The position numbers and the translations under genes were made by a program. A model generated the notes under the pieces. The model was not told the DNA's origin. It did not search any database and saw only the letters and a list, made by a program, of their open reading frames with translations. From an uncultured Rhodobiaceae bacterium (GTDB lineage Bacteria; Pseudomonadota; Alphaproteobacteria; Rhizobiales; TMED25): a DNA stretch of 64,000 bases. The stretch covers positions 62,001-126,000 of the forward strand of contig CAJWPC010000002.1 of assembly GCA_913045225.1 (NCBI GenBank). The letters run 5' to 3'. This document shows, in pieces, positions 20,310-29,339 of this stretch. Each line of letters begins with the position of its first letter. The stretch's first letter is position 1.

Positions 20310-21344
20310 ATGAAAAAAATATGTGTATTAGGTGGAGGGGCTATTGGCTCTTGTGTTTCGGCGTCGCTTACTGATGCTGGATTAGATGTTATATTAGTTG
20401 ATCAATGGGCAGATCATATTAATAAAATTAGACGAGATGGCCTCAGTGTAACTACCAAAGAGGGGGAAAAAAATACAAAGGTCTCTGCATATCATATGAG
20501 TGATTTAGCAAAGTTACAGCCCCAATTTGATCTTATATTAATGGCTGTTAAGGCCTATGACACTCAATGGGTGTCAAAATTTGCTTCAGTATATTTAAAA
20601 GATAAAGGTGTTTTTGTTGGCTTACAAAATGCATATAACGACGATTTAAATGCGGAGATGGTCGGTAGAGAAAATGTGATTGGTGCTGTCGTTGAGTTAA
20701 GTTGTGAAATATTCAACCCTGGATTTGTGCAGAGAAATACAGTTCCATCTGGGACTTGGTTTGCTGTTGGAGAATTAAACGGTGAGATTACTTCAAGGCT
20801 AAAAGAGGTTCAGAAGATCATGTTAAATGTTGGAAAATGTGATTTAACTGACAATATTTATGGGGCTAAATGGACAAAGTTAATTGCGAATTCAATGACA
20901 TGCCCATTTTCATCCTTGAATTTGAAAAATTGGGAAGCGGTAAAGTTGCCTGGTATGTTTGATTTTTCTGTTGGGGTTGGAAGAGAGTCCTTCAAAGTTG
21001 GAAAAGCTCTGGGTTATATGATTGAACCACTTTTTGGTCTGACAAACGAGGATATTGGGAATGCTGGTGAAGATGCAGCTGAATTAGTTATGAAAAAAAT
21101 GGTTAAGGATGTTGGCCCTAATGCAAGGACACACGCAGCTCAAGATCATATCAAGGGACGGCGAAGTGAGATTGAGTTTATCAACGGTAGAGTTTCAAAA
21201 GAGGGGCGCAAACTTGGGATTTCAACACCATATAATGATGCTGTTGTGGAAATAGCGAAAATGACACACAGTGGTAAGATAGATTTGGATCCATCAAACA
21301 TAAATATTTTGTTCAAAAAATTAGAAGAACTTATTAGAGACTAG
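20310..21344 (+). CDS. PanE/ketopantoate reductase family protein
   Basis: KKICVLGGGAIGSCVSASLTDAGLDVILVDQWADHINKIRRDGL; GAKWTKLIANSMTCPFSSL; RTHAAQDHIKGRRSEIEFINGRV. Confidence 0.9.
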   Translation: MKKICVLGGGAIGSCVSASLTDAGLDVILVDQWADHINKIRRDGLSVTTKEGEKNTKVSAYHMSDLAKLQPQFDLILMAVKAYDTQWVSKFASVYLKDKGVFVGLQNAYNDDLNAEMVGRENVIGAVVELSCEIFNPGFVQRNTVPSGTWFAVGELNGEITSRLKEVQKIMLNVGKCDLTDNIYGAKWTKLIANSMTCPFSSLNLKNWEAVKLPGMFDFSVGVGRESFKVGKALGYMIEPLFGLTNEDIGNAGEDAAELVMKKMVKDVGPNARTHAAQDHIKGRRSEIEFINGRVSKEGRKLGISTPYNDAVVEIAKMTHSGKIDLDPSNINILFKKLEELIRD

Positions 21345-22586
21345 CTATCTCTCAAAATCTGATTTCTCATCAAATGGTAAATTAGCAAAATATCTTCTCA
21401 CACAGTCCAAAGCCATTTCTACACTGCCGAGTGTAATTCTATGCTCGTCACCGATAAATTTACCTACTCTAGATTTCGTATCATTCTCTGAAGACATTGT
21501 TATGTATGTATCAGCTTCCTTCTCCTCTTGGTAATTTATCATAACAGAGAGGGAGAGGTCAGTCATATAAAGCTCTCTAACTTTTGTTGTAATCTCCTCA
21601 TTGAGTCCAATTGATAGCACATCTTTTGATAGCTTCAATTTATCCGCGAGAGCGTCCAAATTATTTGAGCTAACAGAAAATTTTAGATGATCACCCTTCT
21701 TATCAATTGTTGAAATTCTCTTACTTATATTACCCCATGTAAGATATTCACAGATGGACATTGTTTTATTATTTTTTTTTAGTAATTCAAAGATTGATCC
21801 CTCAAGAGTATTTTTGTCCTCTGCAAATATGTAATTACCAAGAGTCTCTCTTACTTTATCTTCAACAGGTTTGAGGTTTTTCTCTATTTCACTCAACGAG
21901 TTTGCCCTGATTGATAGCTTTGTTTCAAGCTGCGGGAAATGCGCTTGAAAACCTAGTTTTACAATCTTGTCAGGTGATAAATCAACGACATTTTTCAAAA
22001 GCGTATCTGCTCTCGACTCTCCAATTCCGTATGAATGGAATGTTTTGAGCTTCGTTACTATATTTTCACCCGATAATTCCAATAACCTTGGAATAATCTC
22101 ATCTTGTAGCATCAGGAAAAGCTCTCTTGGAACTCCTGGGGTGAAGAAAAAACGGGCCTTTTTAATATTTACCGCAAAGCCACATGCAGTACCAATTGGG
22201 TTATTAATTAATTCAGAAGTTTTAGGCAGCATTGCTTGTTTTTTATTATTTTCAGTCATTACTCGACCTCTTTTTATGAAAAACTTTTCCATAATTTCCA
22301 GCCATTCTTGTCTAAGCTCAAGCTCATTTCCGGATGCGATAGCTGCAACTTCTTGCGATAGGTCGTCAACGGTTGGTCCTAGACCTCCATTAACGATAAC
22401 AGCATCGGCTCTTTCTGATGCTAGGTGAAAGGACTTTAGCAGGTCTTCCTTGTTATCTCCAACAGTAGTTCCCCATATGACATTGAGTCCCGCCTCTTCT
22501 AGCTTTCCACTCATGTGTGCAAAATTAGAATTAATTATTTTACCACTAAGTACCTCATCACCAGTACATATGATTTCTACTTTCAT
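21345..22586 (-). CDS. CinA-like / molybdopterin-binding domain protein
   Basis: MKVEIICTGDEVLSGKIINSNFAHMSGKLEEAGLNVIWGTTVGDN, VIVNGGLGPTVDDLSQEV, FFFTPGVPREL; start at 22586 preferred. Confidence 0.88.
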   Translation of the reverse strand: MKVEIICTGDEVLSGKIINSNFAHMSGKLEEAGLNVIWGTTVGDNKEDLLKSFHLASERADAVIVNGGLGPTVDDLSQEVAAIASGNELELRQEWLEIMEKFFIKRGRVMTENNKKQAMLPKTSELINNPIGTACGFAVNIKKARFFFTPGVPRELFLMLQDEIIPRLLELSGENIVTKLKTFHSYGIGESRADTLLKNVVDLSPDKIVKLGFQAHFPQLETKLSIRANSLSEIEKNLKPVEDKVRETLGNYIFAEDKNTLEGSIFELLKKNNKTMSICEYLTWGNISKRISTIDKKGDHLKFSVSSNNLDALADKLKLSKDVLSIGLNEEITTKVRELYMTDLSLSVMINYQEEKEADTYITMSSENDTKSRVGKFIGDEHRITLGSVEMALDCVRRYFANLPFDEKSDFER

Positions 22587-22590
22587 AATT

Positions 22591-23817
22591 TTACGTCCTT
22601 CCATTATCTAATTTTAGGTACCTGAGACCACTGAAATACCAAAATAATACCATAATTTGTATAGCTAATATTATCATAAAACTTACGTTATATGCCATTG
22701 GGTTATATGTTATTCCATCAATAAGTGGGAATAAATCTATTACAACGCCTACAAGCCATTGAATAAAAAAAGCGATTACAAAAGTACCTAGGTTGACAAT
22801 GGTATTTGCACGGGATGACAAAGACATTCCAAATTTCGCTGTTACCCATGGATAAGATAAAATACCTCCTTGACCAGTCATAGCAAATATAATCCAAAAA
22901 TAGACGCCTATATTTGGAGAAAAAAAGATAATAGGTATTAGAGAAAATATATGAATAATTAAAATTATAGTAAGAATTTTTAGAATTCCAATATGAAATC
23001 GATTGAGGATTTTGGCAGTTAAACCGCTCAAGAAAATACCAGATATCGCAGCTATTGCGTTTATGGTTAAACCAGTTGCAACATCATCTCGACTGTATGA
23101 TGCCACATTACTAAACCATGGACCCGCCCATAATGTTAACAGGGCAATATGTGAACCACCTGTAATCCAAACAAGTGGGCCTAATCGCCATATTGATGGA
23201 TCGCGCAAAACTATTTTTAGATCTCTCAACCTATCAATTACGGGTTTTGAGTTATCTGTATATCCCTGCTTTGGAATTAGGATGTATGTCAAAAAAACAA
23301 CAATAAAAATTAGAATAATGAACACTCCATAGGTTCCTCTCCACGTAAAGAAATTAAGTAAGTATTCAGTGGGCCAGCTTGTGACGAGTAATCCTACTTG
23401 TCCTGCGCTCATGATTATTCCATTTCCAAGTGCTGCATTCTCTGGTTTTAAATACATGCTAACGGCACGGAAGCCACTCATTAAAGCCCCAGAAAATCCA
23501 ACTCCGATCATTAATCTGGCGAATGTCATTACATAAATATTTGAGCTCAATGCAAAAATAACACAACCAACCGCGGCAAGCAGGAGAAGGGTTATTTGGA
23601 CTTTTTTTGGTCCATGACTATCTAAATAAACGCCAAGGGGTATCTGTGCGAGTGCATGCGCTATTAACAATGTTGATGTCAGAAAACCTAATGAGGAAGC
23701 TGTGAGATTTATGTCAGCAATTAAATTTGGAGCAAGTATCCCATTAATTGACCGAAATATTATAGCAAGTAGATATCCAAGTATGAATATTGTAATTATT
23801 AGAACAGATTGTTTCAT
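22591..23817 (-). CDS. MFS transporter
   Basis: 12-TM pattern, LLIAHALAQIPLGVYLDSHGPKKV, FARLMIGVGFSGALMSGFRA. Confidence 0.85.
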   Translation of the reverse strand: MKQSVLIITIFILGYLLAIIFRSINGILAPNLIADINLTASSLGFLTSTLLIAHALAQIPLGVYLDSHGPKKVQITLLLLAAVGCVIFALSSNIYVMTFARLMIGVGFSGALMSGFRAVSMYLKPENAALGNGIIMSAGQVGLLVTSWPTEYLLNFFTWRGTYGVFIILIFIVVFLTYILIPKQGYTDNSKPVIDRLRDLKIVLRDPSIWRLGPLVWITGGSHIALLTLWAGPWFSNVASYSRDDVATGLTINAIAAISGIFLSGLTAKILNRFHIGILKILTIILIIHIFSLIPIIFFSPNIGVYFWIIFAMTGQGGILSYPWVTAKFGMSLSSRANTIVNLGTFVIAFFIQWLVGVVIDLFPLIDGITYNPMAYNVSFMIILAIQIMVLFWYFSGLRYLKLDNGRT

Positions 23818-23864
23818 GAAGCATTGATGATTAGTTATCTAACATGATCAAGCTATCTTATATT

Positions 23865-24902
23865 CTATGGCTCATCAATAGGATTTATAATTGAGGCCAT
23901 TACGTCATTCAAATATACTGTACCAATATACTTATTCTTTGAATTTAAGACATCAACTTCATTAATATTATTTGAAATCATGACTCGCACAGCTTCTTCA
24001 AGCTTTGTTTCTTTTGTAATGGTCACATTTGAAAACGTATCTTTCGAGAGCTTTTTCATAACTTTTTCGCATTCGATTACTTTACCTCTATTCACTTGGG
24101 CTGTAAAATTTGATATATAAGAGTCATAAGGATTTAAAATAATGTCCTGACCGGTACCTGATTGTATTATCTTTCCATCTCTTAATATTGCAATATTATC
24201 TCCTAACTTTAGCGCTTCATCTAAATCATGTGTTATAAAGATGATGGTTTTCTTGAGTTCTTTTTGAAGTGTAATAAGCATATCTTGCATTTCAATTCTG
24301 ATAAGAGGGTCTAGCGCTGAAAATGGTTCATCCATCAATAATATAGGTGCATCGTTTGCCAATGCACGTGCAATACCAACTCGTTGCTGCATACCCCCTG
24401 AAAGTTGATTTGGGTGATAATTTTCAAACCCATCAAGCCCAACTTTATCAATCCAATATTTTGCAGTATTTTCTAATTCTGGGCTCTTTACACCTCTAAT
24501 TTGAAGACCAAAATATGTATTCGATAGAACAGTTCGATGAGGTAAAAGTGCAAACTTCTGAAAGACCATTGCAAAATTCTCACGCCTGAAATTGATTAAA
24601 TCTTTTTTATTCAATTCAGTAACATTAACATTATTTACAACTATCTCTCCCGATGTCGGTCTTATTAGTTGGTTGAGGTGCCTGATCAAAGTGGATTTTC
24701 CAGATCCAGAGAGACCCATAAAGACTTGGATTTTATTTTTAGGGATATCTATATTTATATTCTGTAAGCCAATAACATGATTATAATCATTTTGAAGTTC
24801 AACTTTATCAATATTATTCTGAACTAAATCTATGACTGTATCCGGGTTTTGTCCAAATACCTTAGAGACATTCTTAAGTTTAATATATGGCTTACTTATC
24901 AT
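23865..24902 (-). CDS. proV: Glycine betaine/proline-type ABC transporter ATP-binding protein
   Basis: FMGLSGSGKSTLIRHLNQLIRPTSGEI, LSGGMQQRVGIARALANDAPILLMDEPFSALDP; partial CBS tail. Confidence 0.92.
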   Translation of the reverse strand: MISKPYIKLKNVSKVFGQNPDTVIDLVQNNIDKVELQNDYNHVIGLQNINIDIPKNKIQVFMGLSGSGKSTLIRHLNQLIRPTSGEIVVNNVNVTELNKKDLINFRRENFAMVFQKFALLPHRTVLSNTYFGLQIRGVKSPELENTAKYWIDKVGLDGFENYHPNQLSGGMQQRVGIARALANDAPILLMDEPFSALDPLIRIEMQDMLITLQKELKKTIIFITHDLDEALKLGDNIAILRDGKIIQSGTGQDIILNPYDSYISNFTAQVNRGKVIECEKVMKKLSKDTFSNVTITKETKLEEAVRVMISNNINEVDVLNSKNKYIGTVYLNDVMASIINPIDEP

Positions 24903-25782
24903 TTATAGTGCCATGGCTTTCTTGTATCCTTTTACCATATGCTTGACTGACTCTATCAAAAACGATCGCAATGCCAACAATTGCAAATCCATTAAATATG
25001 CCAAGTGTGAAGTATTGATTCTGGATCGCTGTTAGAACTGGTTGACCAAGACCGGTAACCCCTATCATTGAAGCGATTACGACCATCGATAATGCGAGCA
25101 TGATTGTTTGATTTATTCCAGCCATTATGGTAGGCAGTGCGAGAGGTATTTGGATGTAGATTAGTTTTTGGGTATTTGAAGCACCATAGGAGTCAGCGGC
25201 TTCAATGACAGCCTGATTTACTAACCGGATACCAAGATTTGTGAGCCTGATCATTGGTGGAATTGAGTAGATAACAACGGCAATGAGCCCTGGGATTTTT
25301 CCTATACCTAATAGCATTACAACTGGTATCAAATAAACAAAACTTGGCATAGTTTGCATTACATCCAAAACTGGATTCATTACTCTTTGGAAGAAATTGG
25401 ATTTTGCCATTAGTATTCCAATTGGAATTCCAAAAACAATAGCCAGTAGTGCAGCAACAAAAGTTATGGATATTGTTTTCATGGTATTTTCCCACATATC
25501 AAAGTAACCAATAAGAAGAAGTATCATAACAACAGAAACGACAATTTTAATATTTTTGGAACCCGCCCATGCGATAATTGCAATTATTGCCATAATTATT
25601 GGCCAAGGGGTATTTATGAGAAACTGTTCTGACTCAATTAAAAGAAATCTTACTGGTTCAAAGAATGACTCAATACTATCTCCATAATTGCGTGAAAAAT
25701 TTTTAAACCCGGCATCAATAGATTTTTTAAGTGATCGAAGGGTCTCTGTGTCTATTGATGGAAATTCAGTAAGTATTGACAT
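24892..25782 (-). CDS. proW: Glycine betaine/proline-type ABC transporter permease
   Basis: PVLDVMQTMPSFVYLIPVVMLLGIGKIPGLIAVVIYSIPPMIRLTNLGIR. Confidence 0.92.
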   Translation of the reverse strand: MSILTEFPSIDTETLRSLKKSIDAGFKNFSRNYGDSIESFFEPVRFLLIESEQFLINTPWPIIMAIIAIIAWAGSKNIKIVVSVVMILLLIGYFDMWENTMKTISITFVAALLAIVFGIPIGILMAKSNFFQRVMNPVLDVMQTMPSFVYLIPVVMLLGIGKIPGLIAVVIYSIPPMIRLTNLGIRLVNQAVIEAADSYGASNTQKLIYIQIPLALPTIMAGINQTIMLALSMVVIASMIGVTGLGQPVLTAIQNQYFTLGIFNGFAIVGIAIVFDRVSQAYGKRIQESHGTINDK

Positions 25783-25796
25783 GCGTTTGAAATCTA

Positions 25797-25828
25797 TACC
25801 CTAGGAGAGATGTTGCTCTCCTAGGGTA
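25797..25828 (-). other. Intercistronic stem-loop between proX and proW
   Basis: TACCCTAGGAGAG-ATGTTG-CTCTCCTAGGGTA: 13-bp perfect stem, 6-nt loop, no U-tract on the proX-to-proW strand. Confidence 0.85.
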
Positions 25829-25838
25829 GATAATGAAA

Positions 25839-26858
25839 TTATAGGGCTTCGAGTACCCTATCCTTAACAGCTTCGGAAACCCAATCAGACCAATCATCTT
25901 GGTTATTCTTAAGATAATAGATTGCTCCTTCTTCACCTGTTGCTTGGTTGTCTGCCATCCAGGCCAATAGACTGTTCATTGTTGCACTATCAAAGTCTCT
26001 TGTTGAAATGTAGTCCATTGCAACGGAAGCTTCATTAGAAAAGTTTTCTGTTACAACAGTTTCAACATATGAAAATCCCCACGCATTTGGTTTCGGATCC
26101 GCACAGTCTGCAACAGATGTACAGCTAGCCCATTCTTCACTATCATGTGTTGCATTGGGCTCAAGCATGTACATTGGTAGCTTTCCAAGTATAGCTGTTG
26201 GTGCCCAATAATACGTTACTATGTTTGTCCCGTCGTTTATGGCTTTACTAATAAGCGCATCTAATCCAGCTGATGAGCCCGGATCAATCAGATCCCAGCC
26301 TTTTGCTTCCATATCATAAGCTTTATATAGGTTCTGGTTTATATATTGGCACGCCCACCCTGCAGGACAGCCAATTAATGCACCTCTTTCAGGGTTCTCA
26401 GGATTTGGGAATAAATCAGGTCTTGCGATAACGTCTTCCCAAGTTTTTAATTCTGGATTTGCAGCTAGTGTTGCTTCTGGTATGAACCAGCCCTCTTCAC
26501 CGCCTTGTGCGAATACATTTCCAGTTGAAATTAATCTTCCCTCTTCTTTCGCGGCATCAAGTGGAGCTCTTAGTGAGTTCGACCATAGCTCTGGAGCAAC
26601 ATCTGGCTCACCTTTTTCATTCATTGATGTGAATGTTGGTACAGTATCTCCTGGAACTAGCTCCACGTCACATTCATATCCATGTGTTAGAATTATTTTA
26701 TCAATTTCGGCAATCGCTTGCGCTGATGACCAATTCATATTCGCTATAGTAACAGATCCACAGTCTGCGAGTTTTGTATCCTCTTTGAGTGCATTATTGA
26801 GGATAATCCCGCCTGCAATTAATACTACTACGACGATTGGTAATATATATTTATTCAT
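25839..26858 (-). CDS. proX: Glycine betaine/proline-type ABC transporter substrate-binding protein
   Basis: Signal peptide, VTIANMNWSSAQAIAEIDKIILTHGYECDVELVPGDTVPTFTSM; ATG at 26858 preferred. Confidence 0.9.
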   Translation of the reverse strand: MNKYILPIVVVVLIAGGIILNNALKEDTKLADCGSVTIANMNWSSAQAIAEIDKIILTHGYECDVELVPGDTVPTFTSMNEKGEPDVAPELWSNSLRAPLDAAKEEGRLISTGNVFAQGGEEGWFIPEATLAANPELKTWEDVIARPDLFPNPENPERGALIGCPAGWACQYINQNLYKAYDMEAKGWDLIDPGSSAGLDALISKAINDGTNIVTYYWAPTAILGKLPMYMLEPNATHDSEEWASCTSVADCADPKPNAWGFSYVETVVTENFSNEASVAMDYISTRDFDSATMNSLLAWMADNQATGEEGAIYYLKNNQDDWSDWVSEAVKDRVLEAL

Positions 26859-27001
26859 AAATCTTCCTATTTTTTCTTTTTTTAAGAGGTGATACCTTAA
26901 CATACTTTTTTAGTAATTATAACCGTGAGGCCATTTTTTCTGTGGGTTTCCTTCATAACGCATTGTATTTTATGAGTTATTTTTTTTCCTAAAAAAACAA
27001 A

Positions 27002-27032
27002 AACCCCCTATTTATTAAAAAAATAGGGGGTT
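27002..27032 (-). terminator. Rho-independent terminator downstream of sodB
   Basis: AACCCCCTATTT-ATTAAAA-AAATAGGGGGTT: 12-bp perfect stem, followed on the minus strand by TTGTTTTTTT. Confidence 0.88.
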
Positions 27033-27056
27033 CATAAAAAAAATTTATGGTGTGAG

Positions 27057-27653
27057 TTAGCTTGCTGCCTCAAAGAGACTATTCACGTATTCCCAATTTA
27101 TCAAATTATCAAACCATGCTTCTAAATATTTTGGTCGAGCATTTCTGTAGTCAATATAGTATGAGTGTTCCCAAACATCACAACCAAGTAATGGGGTCGC
27201 TCCATTAACCAGAGGATTTTCACCATTTGGGGTTTTAGAGATATTTAACTTCCCATCTTTCAATTCAAGCCAGCACCATCCAGATCCAAATTGAGTGACA
27301 CCTGCGTTTATAAAATCAGATCTCAATTTCTCAATACCGCCGAGGTCTTCATCTATTTTCTTCTCAAGATTTGATGGTATCTTGCCTGATGCATTTGGAG
27401 CCATCATATTCCAAAAGTGAAGGTGATTGTAGTGTTGTGCTGCATTATTAAATAAGCCTGGATTTGTACCATGTGACTTTATAACAATATTTTCTAGTGA
27501 CTCATCCGCTAAATCAGACTCTGCCAAAAGATTATTACCGTTTGTTACATATGCTAAATGGTGTTTATCGTGGTGAAATTCTAATGTTTCAGCCGACATA
27601 AATGGCGCTAACGCGTCATGTGAATAAGGTAAATCAGGTAGCTCAAATGCCAT
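27057..27653 (-). CDS. sodB: Superoxide dismutase (Fe/Mn)
   Basis: MAFELPDLPYSHDALAPFMSAETLEFHHDKHHLAYV; GCDVWEHSYYIDYRNARPKYLEAWF. Confidence 0.97.
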   Translation of the reverse strand: MAFELPDLPYSHDALAPFMSAETLEFHHDKHHLAYVTNGNNLLAESDLADESLENIVIKSHGTNPGLFNNAAQHYNHLHFWNMMAPNASGKIPSNLEKKIDEDLGGIEKLRSDFINAGVTQFGSGWCWLELKDGKLNISKTPNGENPLVNGATPLLGCDVWEHSYYIDYRNARPKYLEAWFDNLINWEYVNSLFEAAS

Positions 27654-27745
27654 TTTTTTCTCCGTTTGTAAATTAAATTTATAGAAATGTTATCACCTAA
27701 ATATAATAATTTAAATCAAAATATCAAATTATGAATAAACGGATT

Positions 27746-28942
27746 TTAATAAAAAGCTTGAATTCCCGTTTGAGATCTACCGAGAATGAGCGAGTGTATA
27801 TTTGATGTACCTTCATAGGTATTGACAGTTTCTAAATTAAGTAGGTGTCGAATTACATGATAATCTTCAGATATTCCATTTCCGCCTAATATATCTCGAG
27901 ATTTACGAGCAATATCTAGTGCCATTAAGCAATTATTTCGTTTAAGTAGAGAAATTGCAGCGGGATTGATTTTTCTCTTATCAAGTTCCCTTCCAAGTTT
28001 CAGGGCCGCAAGTTTAGCTAGTGTGACTTGCGTTTGGCAATCCACTAGATCTTTTTGAATAAGCTGATTACTAGCAATAGGTTTGTTGAATTGTTTCCTG
28101 TCGAGGGCGTATTCACGTGCAGCATGCCAGCAAAATTCTGCTGCACCAACTGTTCCCCAAGAAATTCCAAATCTTGCCTTATTCAAGCATGAAAAAGGCC
28201 CCTTCAGTCCACTCACACCGGGTAGCCGACAATCATCGTCAACGTGTGTCTCATCCATATGAATCTGCCCTGTAGAAGAGGCCCTCAGTGAGAGTTTTCC
28301 ATCTATCTTTTCAGTTCGAAATTTGTGTTTATTTTTATCGAGTATAAAACCTTGAATATCATAATCATCAGTTTTTGCCCAAACGATTGCCACATCTGCA
28401 ATCGGTGCATTAGTAATCCAAGTTTTTGAACCGTTTAAAACCCATCCATTATCAGCTTTCTTTGCCGTGGTTTGCATGCTTGAGGGGTCGGACCCATGAT
28501 CTGGTTCTGTCAATCCAAAGCAGCCAATTAGTTTCCCCTTAATAAGTTCTGGAATATATTTTTTTTTCTGTTCATCGCTCCCAAATTCAAAAATTGGATG
28601 AATAACAAGGGAACTTTGGACACTCATTGCCGATCTATATCCAGAGTCAACCTTTTCAATCTCATAAGCTATGAGGCCATAGCAAACATGATTTAATTCT
28701 GCCCCTTTATATTTTGCTGGTATTGTCGGTGCAATGAGGCCAAGTTTACCTAGCTCTTGTAAGATACTTTTATCAAATATTTCTTTTTTAAAAGCTTCTT
28801 TAACTCTTGGAAATAATTCTTTAGATGAATATTCACATGCAGTCTTTTGAACAAGTTTTTCTTCATCTGAAAATTCGTCACTAATTCCAAGAATATCGTC
28901 CCAATCTTGATCAGGTAGTGCTTGCTCAAAATTATTTGCCAT
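27746..28942 (-). CDS. gcdH: Acyl-CoA dehydrogenase, glutaryl-CoA dehydrogenase type
   Basis: [13 protein letters not shown]-type motif ([16 protein letters not shown]), [64 protein letters not shown] at 28942 preferred. Confidence 0.9.
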   Translation of the reverse strand: MANNFEQALPDQDWDDILGISDEFSDEEKLVQKTACEYSSKELFPRVKEAFKKEIFDKSILQELGKLGLIAPTIPAKYKGAELNHVCYGLIAYEIEKVDSGYRSAMSVQSSLVIHPIFEFGSDEQKKKYIPELIKGKLIGCFGLTEPDHGSDPSSMQTTAKKADNGWVLNGSKTWITNAPIADVAIVWAKTDDYDIQGFILDKNKHKFRTEKIDGKLSLRASSTGQIHMDETHVDDDCRLPGVSGLKGPFSCLNKARFGISWGTVGAAEFCWHAAREYALDRKQFNKPIASNQLIQKDLVDCQTQVTLAKLAALKLGRELDKRKINPAAISLLKRNNCLMALDIARKSRDILGGNGISEDYHVIRHLLNLETVNTYEGTSNIHSLILGRSQTGIQAFY

Positions 28943-29321
28943 TAAGTATATCTTTCTTCTCAAAGCTCATTGCATTTCCATTTATGCAGTATCTAAGACC
29001 AGTTGGCTTTGGTCCGTCATTAAAAAGATGTCCTAGATGGGCATCACAATTTGCACATTTGACTTCTGTTCGGATCATGAAATGACTATTATCTCTGTGC
29101 TCAGAAATATTCATTTTATATTCTGTATCGTAGAAACTTGGCCATCCAGACCCTGAATCATACTTATGGGTTGAAGCAAATAATGGTGTACTACAACAAA
29201 TGCATCTGAAAGTACCATCTGATTTCTCATTTAGATGAGGTCCTGTAAATGGACGTTCTGTTCCAGACTCCCTTGTCACATAATACTGTAATTCAGTTAG
29301 ATTTTCATTTCGTTTATTCAT
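28932..29321 (-). CDS. msrB: Peptide-methionine (R)-S-oxide reductase
   Basis: [62 protein letters not shown]. Confidence 0.95.
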   Translation of the reverse strand: MNKRNENLTELQYYVTRESGTERPFTGPHLNEKSDGTFRCICCSTPLFASTHKYDSGSGWPSFYDTEYKMNISEHRDNSHFMIRTEVKCANCDAHLGHLFNDGPKPTGLRYCINGNAMSFEKKDILNGK

Positions 29322-29339
29322 TATTTTATTCTATCACAT

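Noticed and set aside
21967-22428. 153-aa plus-strand ORF
   Set aside because: Antisense shadow of the CinA-like gene; no family motif.
22591-23817. MFS gene as oxalate:formate antiporter (OxlT) for the frc block
   Set aside because: Family is too broad, it is on the opposite strand and separated by cinA; no OxlT-specific motif recognised.
26482-26892. 136-aa plus-strand ORF
   Set aside because: Antisense to proX; Ser/Pro-rich shadow translation.
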